From the NCBI GenBank assembly GCA_905233405.1, contig CAJOEG010000134.1:1-6725 (forward strand): a stretch of DNA of 6,725 nucleotides, in the 5' to 3' direction. The notes beneath the pieces are model-generated. The model ran no database searches. It had not been told where the DNA came from and saw nothing but the letters and a program-made list of their open reading frames with translations. This DNA is from an uncultured Bacteroidales bacterium (GTDB taxonomy: Bacteria; Bacteroidota; Bacteroidia; Bacteroidales; ML635J-15). This document shows, piece by piece, positions 6,409 through 6,725 of this stretch. Position numbers and translations under genes: made by a program. Numbering within the stretch: the stretch's first letter is position 1; each line of letters begins with the position of its first letter.

Positions 6409-6725
6409 GAAAACCTTGTCACCGACCTCGACGCCACCATCGGAGCATCGCGCAGAATTGCTGGCAAATACATTGTCGGCCTCGACCTCAACGCTGGAAA
6501 GTACAAGCAAACCAACAGTCTTAGGTTTTTCAGCGAACTTGGCGTTCCGAATGTCGTGCATTTCACAGGACTTGGCACACAATACTACCGTTTCCAAGGA
6601 AGCAACTACAGCACCTACTACAAAGGCTATCGCGTGGGCGGTTCGCTCGGCATTGTCCCCGACGGAAGCAGATGGTACGGCAATATTGCATACAACTACT
6701 TCGCTTTCACCAAGATAATATCTTC

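Larger units (their letters stand above)
5890..6725 (+). pseudogene. DUF6850-type outer-membrane beta-barrel gene, interrupted (3' end beyond window)
   Basis: It starts with a signal peptide (MRFFTTTIFLLFFAIANA, cleavage near residue 18/19). Residues to 117 read like a DUF6850 barrel protein: LTSVSVGATLRNESRAVMPQ, FSGNFNANTFITHKKGATWG, ASYTNGKITDVQFNET. The family then continues with SDY..., but here the frame turns into unrelated sequence and stops at a TGA (6403-6405, codon 172). Family-like sequence resumes from about codon 175 (6412) in the same frame: VTDLDATIGASRRIAGKY, LGTQYYRFQGSNYSTYYKGY, GSRWYGNIAYNYFAFTK, open to the window end. From memory the missing stretch should be about 58-60 codons; the foreign stretch is 57, so it looks like an equal-length replacement rather than an addition. 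The foreign DNA is the antisense of trmD. DUF6850 genes usually follow DUF4876 genes. If the join is real the product is truncated and probably non-functional; if it is an assembly error the true gene is intact. Confidence 0.75.

Noticed and set aside
6389..6718. 109-codon plus-strand ORF after the TGA
   Set aside because: It is in a different frame from the DUF6850 continuation and is Thr/Ser-rich out-of-frame translation.

Overview
The window looks like a chromosomal stretch (or metagenome-assembled contig) from a Bacteroidota bacterium, most likely Bacteroidales. The evidence is the C-terminus of a TonB-dependent receptor, a DUF4876-type surface lipoprotein, a large subtilisin-like protease ending in a type IX secretion (T9SS) sorting domain, a DUF6850-type outer-membrane barrel protein, one good match to the Bacteroidetes promoter (TTTG-N19-TAnnTTTG), and weak Shine-Dalgarno sequences throughout.

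Layout. At 2-328 is the end of a TonB-dependent receptor. It is followed 12 nt later by a DUF4876 lipoprotein (341-1624), and the two form a tight operon. At 1625-1850 there is no gene. This stretch holds a heptamer tandem repeat, a 9-bp-armed inverted repeat and a run of small GC-rich mini-hairpins. At 1850-2092 composition turns AT-rich; here I see a promoter candidate, a 12-bp stem-loop at the predicted transcript start, and a doubtful ORF that I read as leader or relic. A small lipoprotein (2093-2611) and a 1047-residue T9SS-exported S8 protease (2623-5766) then form a two-gene unit 11 nt apart. A structured inverted repeat (5781-5844) follows, and then a DUF6850 barrel gene (5890 to beyond the window end).

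From memory of the families, TonB receptor, DUF4876 and DUF6850 genes are commonly neighbours. The lipoprotein-protease pair therefore looks like a passenger between DUF4876 and DUF6850. The AT-rich composition ends inside the protease gene near 4090: the catalytic half is AT-rich, while the C-terminal half matches the flanking genes, so the protease itself may be mosaic.

The most unusual signal is in the DUF6850 gene. Its reading frame is family-like up to about 6240 and again from about 6412 in the same frame. The roughly 170 bp between are foreign. On the minus strand they read as the upstream region and first ~36 codons of trmD (tRNA guanine-N1 methyltransferase), cut off exactly where the DUF6850 sequence begins. 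An in-frame TGA at 6403-6405 results. This is either a real rearrangement that breaks the barrel gene or an assembly or amplification chimera; the sequence alone cannot decide. I did not find a convincing new defence or mobile system.
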